Shown piece by piece: positions 9,322 to 19,143 of a stretch of DNA of 64,000 nt (its first letter is position 1; each line of letters starts with the position of its first letter). Origin of the DNA: Shewanella sp. HN-41. GTDB lineage: Bacteria; Pseudomonadota; Gammaproteobacteria; Enterobacterales; Shewanellaceae. The translations under genes and the position numbers were made by a program. The notes beneath the pieces are model-generated. The model saw only the letters and a program-made list of their open reading frames with translations. It ran no database searches and was not told the DNA's origin. The stretch covers positions 1 through 64,000 of the forward strand of contig NZ_AFOZ01000046.1 of NCBI RefSeq assembly GCF_000217915.1, read 5' to 3'.

Positions 9322-9918
9322 ATGGCAGTCATGAAATTTCTATGTGACACCAAACGCTGCATCGAGTGTAACGGTTGCGTCACTGCATGTAAGAACGAAA
9401 ACGACTCCGCTCTCGAGTGGGGTATTCAACGTCGCCGCGTGGTGACGATTAACGATGGTCAACCGGGCGAAGCCTCGATTTCAGTGGCATGTATGCACTG
9501 TACCGATGCTCCTTGCATGGCCGTATGTCCGGCAGATTGTTTCTACCGTACCGACGATGGCATAGTGCTACACAACAAAGATACCTGTATCGGTTGTGGC
9601 TACTGCTTCTATGCCTGCCCGTTTGGTGCACCACAATTTCCGAAGAAAACCGCCTTCGGTAGCCGCGGTAAAATGGACAAGTGTACCTTCTGTGCCGGCG
9701 GCCCAGAAGAAACCTTCTCCGAAGCCGAGCACAAAAAATACGGTGCCAACCGTATTGCTGAAGGCAAGCTACCTATGTGTGCGGAGCTTTGTTCTACCAA
9801 AGCACTGCTTGCGGGTGATGCGGAAGTGGTATCAAACATTTACCGTCAACGTATGGCCTCTCGAGGCAATCCTAACGTGATTTGGGGCTACAACCCAAAG
9901 ACCGGTGAGATTAACTAA
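9322..9918 (+). CDS. fdhB: Formate dehydrogenase iron-sulfur subunit beta (copy 1)
   Basis: A 198-aa four-cluster ferredoxin subunit that carries electrons from FdhA to the membrane cytochrome. Cys motifs run in order: CIECNGCVTACK, CMHCTDAPCMAVCP, CIGCGYCFYACP and CTFCAGG...CAELC. It has no leader of its own, so export by hitch-hiking on the Tat leader of FdhA is expected. It starts 26 bases after fdhA with a GAGGAG ribosome site. It is close to the second copy at 14468 in both protein and DNA, with a 30-base stretch of identity around the codons for ENDSALEWG. Confidence 0.95.
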   Translation: MAVMKFLCDTKRCIECNGCVTACKNENDSALEWGIQRRRVVTINDGQPGEASISVACMHCTDAPCMAVCPADCFYRTDDGIVLHNKDTCIGCGYCFYACPFGAPQFPKKTAFGSRGKMDKCTFCAGGPEETFSEAEHKKYGANRIAEGKLPMCAELCSTKALLAGDAEVVSNIYRQRMASRGNPNVIWGYNPKTGEIN

Positions 9919-9967
9919 GCAGAGCGAGGGTTAGGGAGTGATCCCTAACCTCTGGCAAGGAGTGACA

Positions 9968-10996
9968 ATGTTAAACAAACAGTTCAACAAATCACTGCGC
10001 AGTCTGTTTGCTCTGATGGTACTCGTGATGGGATTGGGTCTAGGTTCAGTGATGAGCGCAAACCCAGTACAGGCAAGCGATCAGCAATCGAGTCAACAAC
10101 AGGCGAAAGCGCAAACCAGTGATGCCGATCTTTGGCGCGCGGTAAAAGCAGGCGATGCCGGCTATACCACCGCCAAAGGCGTAGAAACTGGCGTGTTGAT
10201 TAATGTTGCCGGTAACCAAGGTAAAGAACTGAGAAATCAATATATCACCCCGATTATGGCCTTAGCCGTTACGGGCGTGTTTGGTGCTTTCTTATTGTTT
10301 TATCTGGTGAATGGCCCCTCAAAACTCAGCCACGGCTTCTCGGGCAAGATGGTTGTTCGTTGGTCAAAGGCGGATCTGTGGATCCACTGGATCATGGCAA
10401 TCAGTTGTCTAGCGCTGATGTTTACTGGCTTAACCATTATGCTCGGTAAGCATGTAGTGCAAGAACTGCTAGGGCCGGATCTTTGGGCACCGCTGATCTA
10501 CGGCAGTAAAACCATCCACGATTGGGCAGGTCCCATCTTTATCATGGCTTGGATTGTCTGTGTGGTGAAATGGATGCCACTGCAAACCTTTAAGATGTAC
10601 GATCTAAAATGGTTTTTAGTGGTCGGGGGCTATATCAACTTTGGTCCTTTCAAAGGTAAACATCCCGATAGCGGCTTTGCCAACGCCGGTGAGAAAATGT
10701 GGTTCTGGACACTGACCCTATTTGGGTTGTTTATCAGTGTGTCCGGCATCATGTTGGTTTTACCCGGCTTAGACTTACCCCGTGAAGCCTCGATGGGCGC
10801 GCTGCTGATCCACTCGATCAGTGCCGTTATCCTGATTGCCTTTACTATTGTGCATATCTGGATGGCGACCGTGCTCAGCGAAGGCGGTATGGAGTGTATG
10901 AAGTCAGGCTATTGTGATGAAAACTGGGCAATCCAGCACCACAATTTATGGTATGACGAAATCAAAGAGAACGGCAATTTAAAATATAAAGACTAA
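9968..10996 (+). CDS. fdhC: Formate dehydrogenase cytochrome b subunit gamma (copy 1)
   Basis: A 342-aa membrane cytochrome b of the FdnI/FdoI/FdhC type that passes electrons from formate to the quinone pool. It has an N-terminal signal-like segment (1-35) and a periplasmic stretch with the DADLWRAVKAGDAGYTT motif. The core has four to five membrane helices, including WIHWIMAISCLALMFTG and HIWMATVLSEGGMEC with likely haem-ligand histidines. The ATG at 9968 follows AAGGAG by 4-5 bases and is preferred over an upstream in-frame start. It is the last gene before a strong terminator. Confidence 0.93.
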   Translation: MLNKQFNKSLRSLFALMVLVMGLGLGSVMSANPVQASDQQSSQQQAKAQTSDADLWRAVKAGDAGYTTAKGVETGVLINVAGNQGKELRNQYITPIMALAVTGVFGAFLLFYLVNGPSKLSHGFSGKMVVRWSKADLWIHWIMAISCLALMFTGLTIMLGKHVVQELLGPDLWAPLIYGSKTIHDWAGPIFIMAWIVCVVKWMPLQTFKMYDLKWFLVVGGYINFGPFKGKHPDSGFANAGEKMWFWTLTLFGLFISVSGIMLVLPGLDLPREASMGALLIHSISAVILIAFTIVHIWMATVLSEGGMECMKSGYCDENWAIQHHNLWYDEIKENGNLKYKD

Positions 10997-11020
10997 ATAA
11001 CTCATGTTGTTAGTCCCTCA

Positions 11021-11048
11021 AACACCTCGCTCAGCGGGGTGTTTTTTT
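11021..11048 (+). terminator. Intrinsic terminator after first fdh operon
   Basis: The stem AACACCTCGC / GCGGGGTGTT has a TCA loop and is followed by a run of seven T. It lies 24 bases after the fdhC stop and separates the two fdh copies into at least two transcription units. Confidence 0.9.
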
Positions 11049-11366
11049 ATAGCAGAACAATAATCCAAACAAAGCATTAACATAAGAACCATTACCCCTG
11101 CTATTTCCTGCTCCAATGCAGCCACACAAACTATGAGCGAGTTAACGCTTTTGAATAATGAGCCGTCATTTCAGGACTGCAAACTGTTCTAGATCAATTC
11201 CGACCCAATCCTTTCCTACTATAGTGCCGGCACGCGCGATGATTAACGGTAAACAAGATGATTTTATTATCTTTTCCACCTCAAAACGTCACTTTTTGAT
11301 AACAAGTTACCCCCCTCGAAAAGCCGCGCTATTTCAACAAACATTACCCCTAATTCAGGAGTCAGC
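11049..11366 (+). promoter_or_regulatory. Intergenic region upstream of second fdh copy
   Basis: A 318-bp stretch with no credible gene. Because a terminator precedes it, it should hold the promoter of the second fdhXABC copy. No convincing FNR, CRP or other operator could be assigned by eye. The only half-match noticed, ATCAA near 11190, has no proper partner. Confidence 0.4.
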
Positions 11367-11567
11367 ATGAAGCAACAACCCAGCGATTTATCCCGTCGCT
11401 CTTTGCTTAAAGCGCTCACCGTTGGCAGTGTAGCCGGCGCCGCAATTGCCGCCACCGGCATCAGCGCAGCCCAAGCCAGCGAGAGCAGCAAGGTAACTAA
11501 AAATGAAGCTCAGGGTTACCACGAAACTGCGCACATTATCAGCTATTACGATAGCCTGCGTAGCTAA
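11367..11567 (+). CDS. Small twin-arginine subunit FdhX (copy 2)
   Basis: A 66-aa paralogue of the protein at 6231. It has a Tat leader with LSRRSLLKALTVGSVAGA (Arg10-Arg11) and the same short tail pattern, YHETAHIISYYDSLRS. A CAGGAG ribosome site precedes the ATG. It opens the second fdh operon, 17 bases before fdhA copy 2. The function in the complex is unknown. Confidence 0.85.
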   Translation: MKQQPSDLSRRSLLKALTVGSVAGAAIAATGISAAQASESSKVTKNEAQGYHETAHIISYYDSLRS

Positions 11568-11584
11568 TCTAGGAGAAGTCAGCG

Positions 11585-14438
11585 ATGAAGTTAACTCGCA
11601 AGTCCGATGTCGCCCAAGTGGCAGACAAACCGACGTTAGGCATTAGCCGTCGTCAATTTATGAAGCAAGCAGGTATTGCTACCGGTGGTATCGCAGCCGC
11701 TTCTCTGATGGGCACTGGCATGATGCGCCGCGCCGAAGCCAAAGACGTGCCACACGATGCGCCTATCGAAGTTAAACGTACGATTTGTAGTGCCTGTGCC
11801 GTGGGTTGTGGTCTGTATGCCGAAGTACAAAATGGTGTCTGGACGGGTCAAGAACCTGCATTCGATCACCCCTTCAATGCCGGCGGTCACTGTGCAAAAG
11901 GTGCCGCACTGCGTGAGCATGGCCACGGTGAAAAACGCCTGAAATACCCAATGAAATTGGTTGATGGCAAGTGGAAAAAAATCTCTTGGGAAGATGCGAT
12001 TAACGAAGTGGGCGACCAAATGCTCAACATTCGTAAAGAATCTGGCCCAGACTCTGTGTACTTCATGGGTAGCGCTAAGTTCTCTAACGAAGGCTGCTAT
12101 ATGTACCGCAAACTGGCGGCCATGTGGGGGCACAAACAACGTCGACCACTCAGCTCGTATTTGTCACTCTACCACGGTAGCCGGTGTTGCTAACACTTGG
12201 GGTTACGGTGCGCAAACTAACTCTTTCAACGACATTCAGAATGCCAATGCTATCTTCCTGATCGGGGCAAACCCAGCGGAAGCGCATCCAGTATCTATGC
12301 AACACATTCTGATCGCTAAAGAGAAAAACAACGCGAAAATCATCGTTGTTGACCCAAGATTCTCTCGCACTGCGGCCCACTCAGATCTGCACTGCGCGAT
12401 TCGTCCAGGTACCGACATTCCCTTTATCTACGGTATGTTATGGCACATTTTCGAAAACGGTTGGGAAGATAAAACCTTTATCCAACAACGCGTATTCGAG
12501 ATGGAAACCATTCGTGAAGAAGCCAAAAAATTCCCACCTAAAGAAGTGGCAAATATCACTGGCGTGAGCGAAGAAGTGGTTTATCAAGCCGCTAAACTGA
12601 TGGCGGAAAACCGTCCGGGTACAGTGATTTGGTGTATGGGTGGTACTCAGCACCACGTAGGTAACGCTAACACCCGCGCTTACTGTATTCTGCAATTAGC
12701 CCTAGGCAACATGGGCGTATCTGGCGGCGGTACTAACATTTTCCGTGGTCACGATAACGTACAAGGCGCGACTGACTTAGGTCTGTTATTCGACAACCTG
12801 CCTGGCTACTACGGTTTAACCTCAGCCGCTTGGACTCACTGGACCCACGTATGGGATCTGGATATGGAGTGGGTGAAGAGCCGCTTCGATCAAACGCCTT
12901 ATCTAGGTAAAGATCCTATGACCACGCCCGGTATTCCCTGTTCTCGCTGGCACGATGGCGTGTTAGAAGACAAGAGCAAGCTGGCTCAGAAAGACAATAT
13001 CCGTATGGCCTTCTTCTGGGGTCAATCGGTCAACACTGAAACCCGTCAACGTGAAGTGCGTGATGCCTTAGACAAGATGGACACAGTAGTGGTTGTCGAC
13101 CCATTCCCAACAATGGCGGGTGTTATGCACCGTCGTAAGAATGGCGTGTATCTGCTACCCGCAGCGACTCAGTTTGAAACTCAAGGTTCAGTATCTAACT
13201 CAGGCCGTTCCATCCAATGGCGTGAGAAAGTCATAGAGCCACTGTTTGAATCTAAAACCGATATCGAAATCATGTACCGTTTAGCGCAAAAACTCGGTAT
13301 CGCCGAGCAGTACACTAAACGCATCGCCAAAGAAAATGATTTACCTGTGATTGAAGACATCACCCGCGAAATCAACCGCGGTATGTGGACCATCGGTATG
13401 ACGGGCCAAAGCCCAGAGCGTCTGAAACTGCATACCCAAAACTGGGGCACCTTCAGCAACAAGACACTCGAAGCAGCAGGCGGCCCAGCGAAGGGCGAAA
13501 CCTACGGTTTACCTTGGCCATGTTGGGGCACGCCAGAAGCTAAACACCCTGGCACCCAAATTCTGTATAACCAATCCAAACACGTTAAAGACGGCGGCGG
13601 TAACTTCCGCGCTCGTTATGGCGTTGAATACAATGGCAAAAACCTGCTGGCTGAAGGCACTTTCTCTAAAGGTGCCGAGATCCAAGACGGTTACCCAGAG
13701 TTCTCCGACAAGCTGCTCAAGCAACTCGGTTGGTGGGATGACCTGACAGCGGAAGAAAAAGCCGAAGCCGAAGGCCGCAACTGGAAAACCGACCTATCAG
13801 GCGGTATCGTGCGCGTGGCAATCAAGCACGGTTGTATTCCATTTGGTAACGCTAAAGCCCGTTGTATCGTTTGGACCTTCCCAGACCAAGTGCCAGTACA
13901 CCGCGAGCCGTTATACACGCCGCGCCGTGATTTAGTGGCTAAGTACCCAACCTACGACGACATGCAAGTACATCGTCTGCCAACGCTGTACAAGTCTATC
14001 CAAGACAAAGACTTAAGTGGCAAGTACCCACTCGTCCTGACCTCTGGTCGCTTAGTGGAATACGAAGGTGGTGGTGAGGAGTCTCGTTCTAACCCATGGC
14101 TGGCTGAGCTTCAACAGGAAATGTTTGTTGAGATAAGCCCTGCAGACGCAGCCGACCGCGGTATCCGCAACGGTGAGTTTGTGTGGTTAGAGGGCGCCGA
14201 AGGTGGCCGCATTAAGGTACAAGCCATGGTAACGCCACGGGTTAAACCGGGTGTGACCTTTATGCCTTACCACTTTGCGGGTGTGATGCACGGTGAAAGC
14301 TTAGCGCCTAACTACCCTGAGGGCACTGTGCCTTACGTTATCGGTGAATCCGCTAACACGGCACTGACCTATGGTTATGACCCTGTGACTCAAATGCAGG
14401 AAACCAAAGCGTCGCTCTGTCAGATCGTTAAAGCGTAA
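11585..14438 (+). pseudogene. fdhA: Formate dehydrogenase alpha subunit (copy 2), frameshifted
   Basis: A full-length paralogue of the copy-1 alpha subunit, but split by one base. Frame 1 runs from 11585 through the Tat leader (SRRQFMK), the 4Fe-4S cysteines and GSAKFSNEG..YRKLAAMWG. It then goes wrong and stops at 12193. The correct frame resumes with TNNVDHSARICHS and continues to 14438. At 12126-12130 there are five G where copy 1 has four; removing one G restores AMWGTNNVDHS and places the catalytic Cys at residue 193. As written, the catalytic half is not fused to the Tat leader. It is either a recent pseudogene, a base error in a G-run, or, less likely, a slippage site. The rest is well preserved, with no other stop. 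Confidence 0.9.
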
Positions 14439-14467
14439 GTGCAGCTTAAGCTAGGAGAATTGCCACT

Positions 14468-15037
14468 ATGGCTACAATGAAATTTTTGTGTGATACCAAG
14501 CGCTGCATCGAATGTAACGGCTGTGTCACCGCATGTAAAAACGAAAACGACTCCGCTCTCGAGTGGGGTATCCAACGTCGCCGCGTAGTGACTATCAACG
14601 ATGGTCAACCCGGTGAAGCGTCAATCTCTGTCGCCTGTATGCATTGCTCAGACGCGCCATGTATGGCCGTTTGCCCAGCAAACTGCTTCTACAGAACCGA
14701 AGACGGCATTGTGCTACATAACAAAGATGCCTGTATTGGTTGCGGTTACTGCCTGTACGCCTGTCCATTTGGCGCACCACAGTTTCCGAAAAAAGGTGCC
14801 TTTGGTAGCCGCGGTAAGATGGATAAATGTACCTTCTGTGCCGGCGGCCCAGAAGAAAACCACTCAGAGGCAGAGCACCAGAAGTACGGTTCAAACCGTA
14901 TTGCCGAGGGCAAACTGCCAATGTGCGCAGAACTATGTGCCACTAAGGCCCTGTTAGCGGGTGATGCAGAAGTGGTTTCTAACATCTTCCGTGAGCGTGT
15001 GGCTTACCGTGGTGCTAAAAACGCGGCTTGGAATTAA
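14468..15037 (+). CDS. fdhB: Formate dehydrogenase iron-sulfur subunit beta (copy 2)
   Basis: A 189-aa paralogue of the copy-1 beta subunit with the same four cysteine motifs: CIECNGCVTACK, CMHCSDAPCMAVCP, CIGCGYCLYACP and CTFCAGG...CAELC. It differs mainly at the C-terminus, which is shorter by nine residues. It has a clear AGGAG ribosome site. It should be co-transcribed with fdhA copy 2 and fdhC copy 2. It remains intact although the alpha subunit beside it is broken as written. Confidence 0.94.
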   Translation: MATMKFLCDTKRCIECNGCVTACKNENDSALEWGIQRRRVVTINDGQPGEASISVACMHCSDAPCMAVCPANCFYRTEDGIVLHNKDACIGCGYCLYACPFGAPQFPKKGAFGSRGKMDKCTFCAGGPEENHSEAEHQKYGSNRIAEGKLPMCAELCATKALLAGDAEVVSNIFRERVAYRGAKNAAWN

Positions 15038-15113
15038 TTCAGGTCACAGGATCTGTCCACAGACTTAGCTTGGCGCCTGCTGGCAGGCGCCACTAAGCGA
15101 GAGAGGATGTATG

Positions 15114-16097
15114 ATGAACAAATGGTTCAAACACATAGGTTTAGCCATAGCACTGCTGTTTAGTGCCGTGTGTCTAGCCAATGGTGGTGATGAACAGGCG
15201 CTCCAACCTCAAGCCTCTGATGCCCAAATTTGGGCACAGCTGAAGGACGGCGCCACGGGATACACTACCTCCCAAAGCGAGTTCCACGCGCAGCCGATCA
15301 ATACCTATGATCTGCGGGTGCTCGAACTGCGTAGCGACTGGTTAGCGCCGGCGTTAATGGCGGCGTTATTCGGCATGATCATTATCTTTGTCTTATTTAT
15401 CAAGGTGAACGGCATCTCCAAGCTACACCATGGTTTTTCGGGCAAACTAGTGCATCGCTGGTCTAAGTTTGACGTTTCAATCCACTGGTTAGGCGCGATC
15501 CCGTGCTTAATGTTGATTTTAACGGGCTTAACTTTATTAGCGGGTCGCTTCTTCTTCCAACCTTGGCTCGGCGAAGGCATCTGGGAAGCGATTGTCTATG
15601 GCGCTAAGCAAATCCACGACGTGATGGCCATTCCGTTTATGATCGGTTGGGCATTGATGACAGTGTTATGGGCGAAGAACCAGCTGCCAAAAATGTACGA
15701 CGTGAAGTGGTTCCTGGTTGTCGGTGGTTACATCAACTTTGGTCCATTCAAAGGTAAGCACCCTGACGCTGGTTTTGCCAACGCCGGTGAGAAAATGTGG
15801 TTCTGGGCCTTTGCCCTGTTCGGATTAGTGATTTCTGCCTCTGGCATGTTGTTACTCTTCCCAAATCTTTTCGAACCAAGCCGTACATTAAGCTTGATCG
15901 CACTCGTGCTACACTCAGTGAGCGCTATCGTGATCTGCGCCTTCTCTATCGTGCACATCTTTATGGCAACGGTAATGTCTGAAGGCGGTATGGAGTGTAT
16001 GGTGTCTGGTTATTGTGATGAAAACTGGGCAACTCAACACCACAACCTGTGGTACGACGAAATCAAAGCCAATGGCACTTTGACATATAAAGAGTAA
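15114..16097 (+). CDS. fdhC: Formate dehydrogenase cytochrome b subunit gamma (copy 2)
   Basis: A 327-aa membrane cytochrome b, paralogous to the copy-1 FdhC. It starts with a signal-like helix (FKHIGLAIALLFSAVCLA), followed by DAQIWAQLKDGATGYTT and then the membrane core with IHWLGAIPCLMLILTGLTLL and HIFMATVMSEGGMECM. The segment MYDVKWFLVVGGYINFGPFK is nearly the same in both copies. Two adjacent ATGs (15111, 15114) follow GAGAGGA; either is possible. A strong terminator follows. Confidence 0.92.
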   Translation: MNKWFKHIGLAIALLFSAVCLANGGDEQALQPQASDAQIWAQLKDGATGYTTSQSEFHAQPINTYDLRVLELRSDWLAPALMAALFGMIIIFVLFIKVNGISKLHHGFSGKLVHRWSKFDVSIHWLGAIPCLMLILTGLTLLAGRFFFQPWLGEGIWEAIVYGAKQIHDVMAIPFMIGWALMTVLWAKNQLPKMYDVKWFLVVGGYINFGPFKGKHPDAGFANAGEKMWFWAFALFGLVISASGMLLLFPNLFEPSRTLSLIALVLHSVSAIVICAFSIVHIFMATVMSEGGMECMVSGYCDENWATQHHNLWYDEIKANGTLTYKE

Positions 16098-16111
16098 AAG
16101 TCGCTGAAAAC

Positions 16112-16144
16112 AAAACCTCCACAGCAGTCTGTGGAGGTTTTTTT
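16112..16144. terminator. Intrinsic terminator after second fdh operon
   Basis: A perfect 13-bp stem, AAAACCTCCACAG / CTGTGGAGGTTTT, with a 4-base loop, ends in a T run on the plus strand. The A run before it also gives a T run on the minus strand, so it can serve both fdhC copy 2 and the convergent receptor gene. Confidence 0.9.
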
Positions 16145-16176
16145 ATGGGTCGAAACTGAGCCAATCGGCCAAGTGT

Positions 16177-18234
16177 TTAGAAGCGATACATCACAGAGAC
16201 ACCGAGGTTTCTTGGGTCGATGATCGCCGCATAACCGTCGGGATAACTGCGGCCTGCAGGTTCATTCACTGTCATTGCTTGCTCATCAAATAAGTTGTTC
16301 ACAAAGCCGCTGACTCTCCAGCTATCGGTTTGATAATCGAGGCTTAAGCGGGCAACCACATAGTCGCCTGCAACCCGTGATTCGGTATTATTGATATCGG
16401 CAAAATATTCACCCACATAGTTGCCTGAAAAACCAAAAGAAAACGCATCGCCCAACCAGTATTTTAATCCCGCATTGGCAGTAATATGCGGCGCCGAGTT
16501 CAGCTGATTACCGATAATGTCACCATAGCTAGGATCCGCTTGTTTGATTTCGCTTTCCAGTAAACCAACGCCCGAAATAAACTGCCAGTTATCACTGAGC
16601 ATAGCACTCAACTCGGCTTCGATACCGTAGGTAACGGCTTTATCGATATTGGTAATTTTGCGGGCGCTGTTAGAGGCTTGGTAACCATCAAAATCGTTAT
16701 AGAAGAGGTTGGCACTTAAGTTAACATTACCATTCACAAATACGCTACGACTGCTGAGTTCATAGGTATTGACGTACTCTTCGTCGTAGTAGTAATACTC
16801 ACTTTCGGCTAACGACAGTGCACCACCGCCCGAGTTATAACCACGGCGAACACTGGCCGCTAGGGTTGTGCTGTCATTCAGCGCATATTGCAACACTAGC
16901 TTCGGCAGGGTGACGGTATTGGCATCATCGAGTTTTTCCTGCAATTGGCTGCCCTGATAGCGCATATTGAAGTTACGCAGCTGCTCCTCACGCATCACGC
17001 GGCCACCGACAGTGACCCAGACTGACTCGGCGAGCCCATAGGTCATTTCACCGTAAATGGAGGTGGACTTAGTGCTGTCATCACCACTGTAGACAGAGCT
17101 ACCGGTACTGCCAAAATCTTGGCTACGTTTAAAATAGGCTAAACCCACAAAGCCGTTGAAATCCTTATCCTTGAGGCCAAAACTGTATTTACCATCGACG
17201 GTATAACTCTCGTCCTTCATATCCACATATTGCTGGGCAGTGACGAGCGCCTCATAGGATTCAAAGCCCCAGTCATAGTCCATATAGGCGACGATAAGAT
17301 CTAACGCGCGCCCTTCACCGAGGTCATAATCTGCTTTCACTGAATGAGTCGTGGATTTAGTCTCGATATAACGCTGAAAAATAGGCTTAAAAGCCCAGGG
17401 ATCGTCACCGGTAAAGTAGTTACGCCCAGAGTCACCCTTCTCATCATTGTATGAAAAGCTGTAGAGCACTTTGAGATCCTCAATCGCACTTGGCTCCCAC
17501 AGGAATTTACCGAGCCAGCGATTGGTAATGAGTTCATTTTGATCAAAAGTCGCGGGATTAGTCTCGTACTCCAACCCTTTGTTATAGGTTTCACCCGTGA
17601 CATTTTGGCCACTCACCCTAAATGCCAATTCATCATCGAGGATCGGACCGGAGAGCATCACCGCACTGTCGATAAAGTTATCTTGATTGCGATAACCGAC
17701 ACGGGCGGCCCCTTGCCAATCGAAGGTAGGATCTTCGGTTTTAATAAACACGGTACCACCGATACTGTTACGACCATTGATCGTCGATTGCGGCCCGCGG
17801 AACACCTCTATTTGCTGAATATCCCACAGGCCAGTATCGCCAGTTAAATCGGCAACGAAAGGCTCGGCAACGCCATCGACTAAGGTTGATACCCGCGCCC
17901 GAGCGCCACCGGTAAAAGAGTTAAATCCAGAGGCGGAGCCATTACCAGAAACACCACGAATATCGGGTACAGAACCCGATAACACCACCACGTTAGGTAC
18001 TTCAGATAATGCATCCGAGGTAGACTGGTATTGGCCGCTATCGAGAGTATCCTTATCAATCACAGAAACCGAGGAAGTAGTATCCTTTAAACTGCGCTCA
18101 ATCTTCTCACCATAAACAGTAATTTTTTCAATTGGCTCGCTCGATTCAGCATCCACGCCTGCATAAGCTGAAGATATCAGTAAACTCGAAACCATTGCGG
18201 CAATTGCACTTTTCTTAAACGCCCTACATTCCAT
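16177..18234 (-). CDS. TonB-dependent outer-membrane receptor (probable siderophore uptake)
   Basis: A 685-aa outer-membrane transporter. It has a signal peptide (about 1-26, ending SSAYAG), a TonB-box-like segment EKITVYGEKIE, and a plug domain (GQYQSTSDALSEVPNV, FRGPQSTINGRNSIGGTVFIKTEDP). A 22-strand barrel follows, ending in the typical aromatic terminus VMYRF. The start at 18234 (MECRAFKK) is chosen because GAGG precedes it and the signal peptide is complete; an open frame extends to 18288. A Fur-box-like palindrome lies 80 bp upstream, so iron repression and a ferric siderophore substrate are likely. The exact siderophore cannot be read. Confidence 0.9.
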   Translation of the reverse strand: MECRAFKKSAIAAMVSSLLISSAYAGVDAESSEPIEKITVYGEKIERSLKDTTSSVSVIDKDTLDSGQYQSTSDALSEVPNVVVLSGSVPDIRGVSGNGSASGFNSFTGGARARVSTLVDGVAEPFVADLTGDTGLWDIQQIEVFRGPQSTINGRNSIGGTVFIKTEDPTFDWQGAARVGYRNQDNFIDSAVMLSGPILDDELAFRVSGQNVTGETYNKGLEYETNPATFDQNELITNRWLGKFLWEPSAIEDLKVLYSFSYNDEKGDSGRNYFTGDDPWAFKPIFQRYIETKSTTHSVKADYDLGEGRALDLIVAYMDYDWGFESYEALVTAQQYVDMKDESYTVDGKYSFGLKDKDFNGFVGLAYFKRSQDFGSTGSSVYSGDDSTKSTSIYGEMTYGLAESVWVTVGGRVMREEQLRNFNMRYQGSQLQEKLDDANTVTLPKLVLQYALNDSTTLAASVRRGYNSGGGALSLAESEYYYYDEEYVNTYELSSRSVFVNGNVNLSANLFYNDFDGYQASNSARKITNIDKAVTYGIEAELSAMLSDNWQFISGVGLLESEIKQADPSYGDIIGNQLNSAPHITANAGLKYWLGDAFSFGFSGNYVGEYFADINNTESRVAGDYVVARLSLDYQTDSWRVSGFVNNLFDEQAMTVNEPAGRSYPDGYAAIIDPRNLGVSVMYRF

Positions 18235-18313
18235 AAAAACCTCGACGGCAATCATTGATAAAATGGTGTTAGCTTGAAATGCCGACAATCTACATTAAAA
18301 CAACCTTAAAACC

Positions 18314-18334
18314 AAATGATAACCAATATCATTT
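18314..18334. promoter_or_regulatory. Candidate Fur box
   Basis: AAATGATA (18314-18321) and TATCATTT (18327-18334) form a perfect inverted repeat around a 5-base spacer. This resembles the TGATAATnATTATCA-type Fur operator. It is placed about 80 bp upstream of the TonB-dependent receptor start, on the promoter side. Confidence 0.65.
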
Positions 18335-18670
18335 ACGTTCAAATTATAACTTTGTGACTGATCGCAGATTCGAGGGAGATGACAGGGAAAAGACTGTGCC
18401 GAGGGATTAATGCTATTCGGTTTGATAGAGGGTCAGAGACATTTATCAACATTTGTGAGTTTTGCAGTCTGCCTCATAATCGCTTTTTGAGCAGTTAATA
18501 GGCTGTAGAGTGACTGCTATGCCTGCTTTATTTTCACCATGAAAACCAATCAACTGAAAATTTTTTGAACTTTACTTATATGACATATAACAGCTAATGC
18601 ACTATCCCAATTAACATGACAAAAACAACTCCTTTTAAAACATATAGCTACAACAAAACCATTCAAAATC
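18335..18670. other. Intergenic region, no gene seen
   Basis: This AT-rich spacer of about 336 bases lies upstream of the receptor promoter. No open frame with a start and ribosome site, and no repeat worth naming, was seen. Confidence 0.4.
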
Positions 18671-18832
18671 TCACCTTAAGGTAGTGAGAACCAAAGCGTT
18701 AAAATGGTTGCAATGTGTAATTTCGTTATACCACTTCTTGGTTTTACCCCAGCAGGCCACCATATTGAACAATGCAAAAACCAGCACATTGACGGCGTGG
18801 CCCTCAGTGTTTGCGAGTATTTTATTGATCAT
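18671..18832 (-). CDS. Possible small membrane protein (53 aa)
   Basis: A short leftward frame starts at an ATG at 18832 with GGAGG 11 bases upstream. It encodes a 53-residue peptide with one hydrophobic stretch (NVLVFALFNMVACWG) and a basic patch (KTKKWY). The ribosome-site spacing is a little long and no family is recognised, so it may be chance or a remnant. It lies alone in an 800-bp intergenic region between the iron receptor and the phytase-like gene. The remaining bases to 19143 show nothing clear. Confidence 0.3.
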   Translation of the reverse strand: MINKILANTEGHAVNVLVFALFNMVACWGKTKKWYNEITHCNHFNALVLTTLR

Positions 18833-19143
18833 TATCGGTATTTCCTCCTATCGGAGGCTTTACCGAATTCAATGACACCTGCAGCAGACTTGTCAGCAAT
18901 ACCCAATAGCGGAAACCTTTACCAAGGTGCGTGAATCGTTCTTCGAGTTGCGCTTAGCCGCATTAGTCCATAACACTGACGCTATCATCGACTTCCATGT
19001 AATGCCAACACACTGTATTACTCGTGAACATCATATTCGTACTGGATACGTTAAGCGGCACAATTGTCACATTTAGTTCACAGCCTAACTTTATATTACC
19101 TGCCAACAACATAGCCAATCACTTTAAGAATCGGGATATAGAG

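Noticed and set aside
11180..11200. FNR-like half site before fdh copy 2
   Set aside because: The ATCAA half has no correctly spaced TTGAT partner.
16177..18234. Long frames antisense to the receptor and to fdhA, fdhB and M20 genes
   Set aside because: They are frames opposite well-supported genes, with no ribosome sites and no recognisable domains.
18900..19080. Gene-like frame (RESFFELRLAALVHNTDAI) before the phytase-like gene
   Set aside because: It is short, has no start or ribosome site, and matches no family I could name; perhaps an old remnant.
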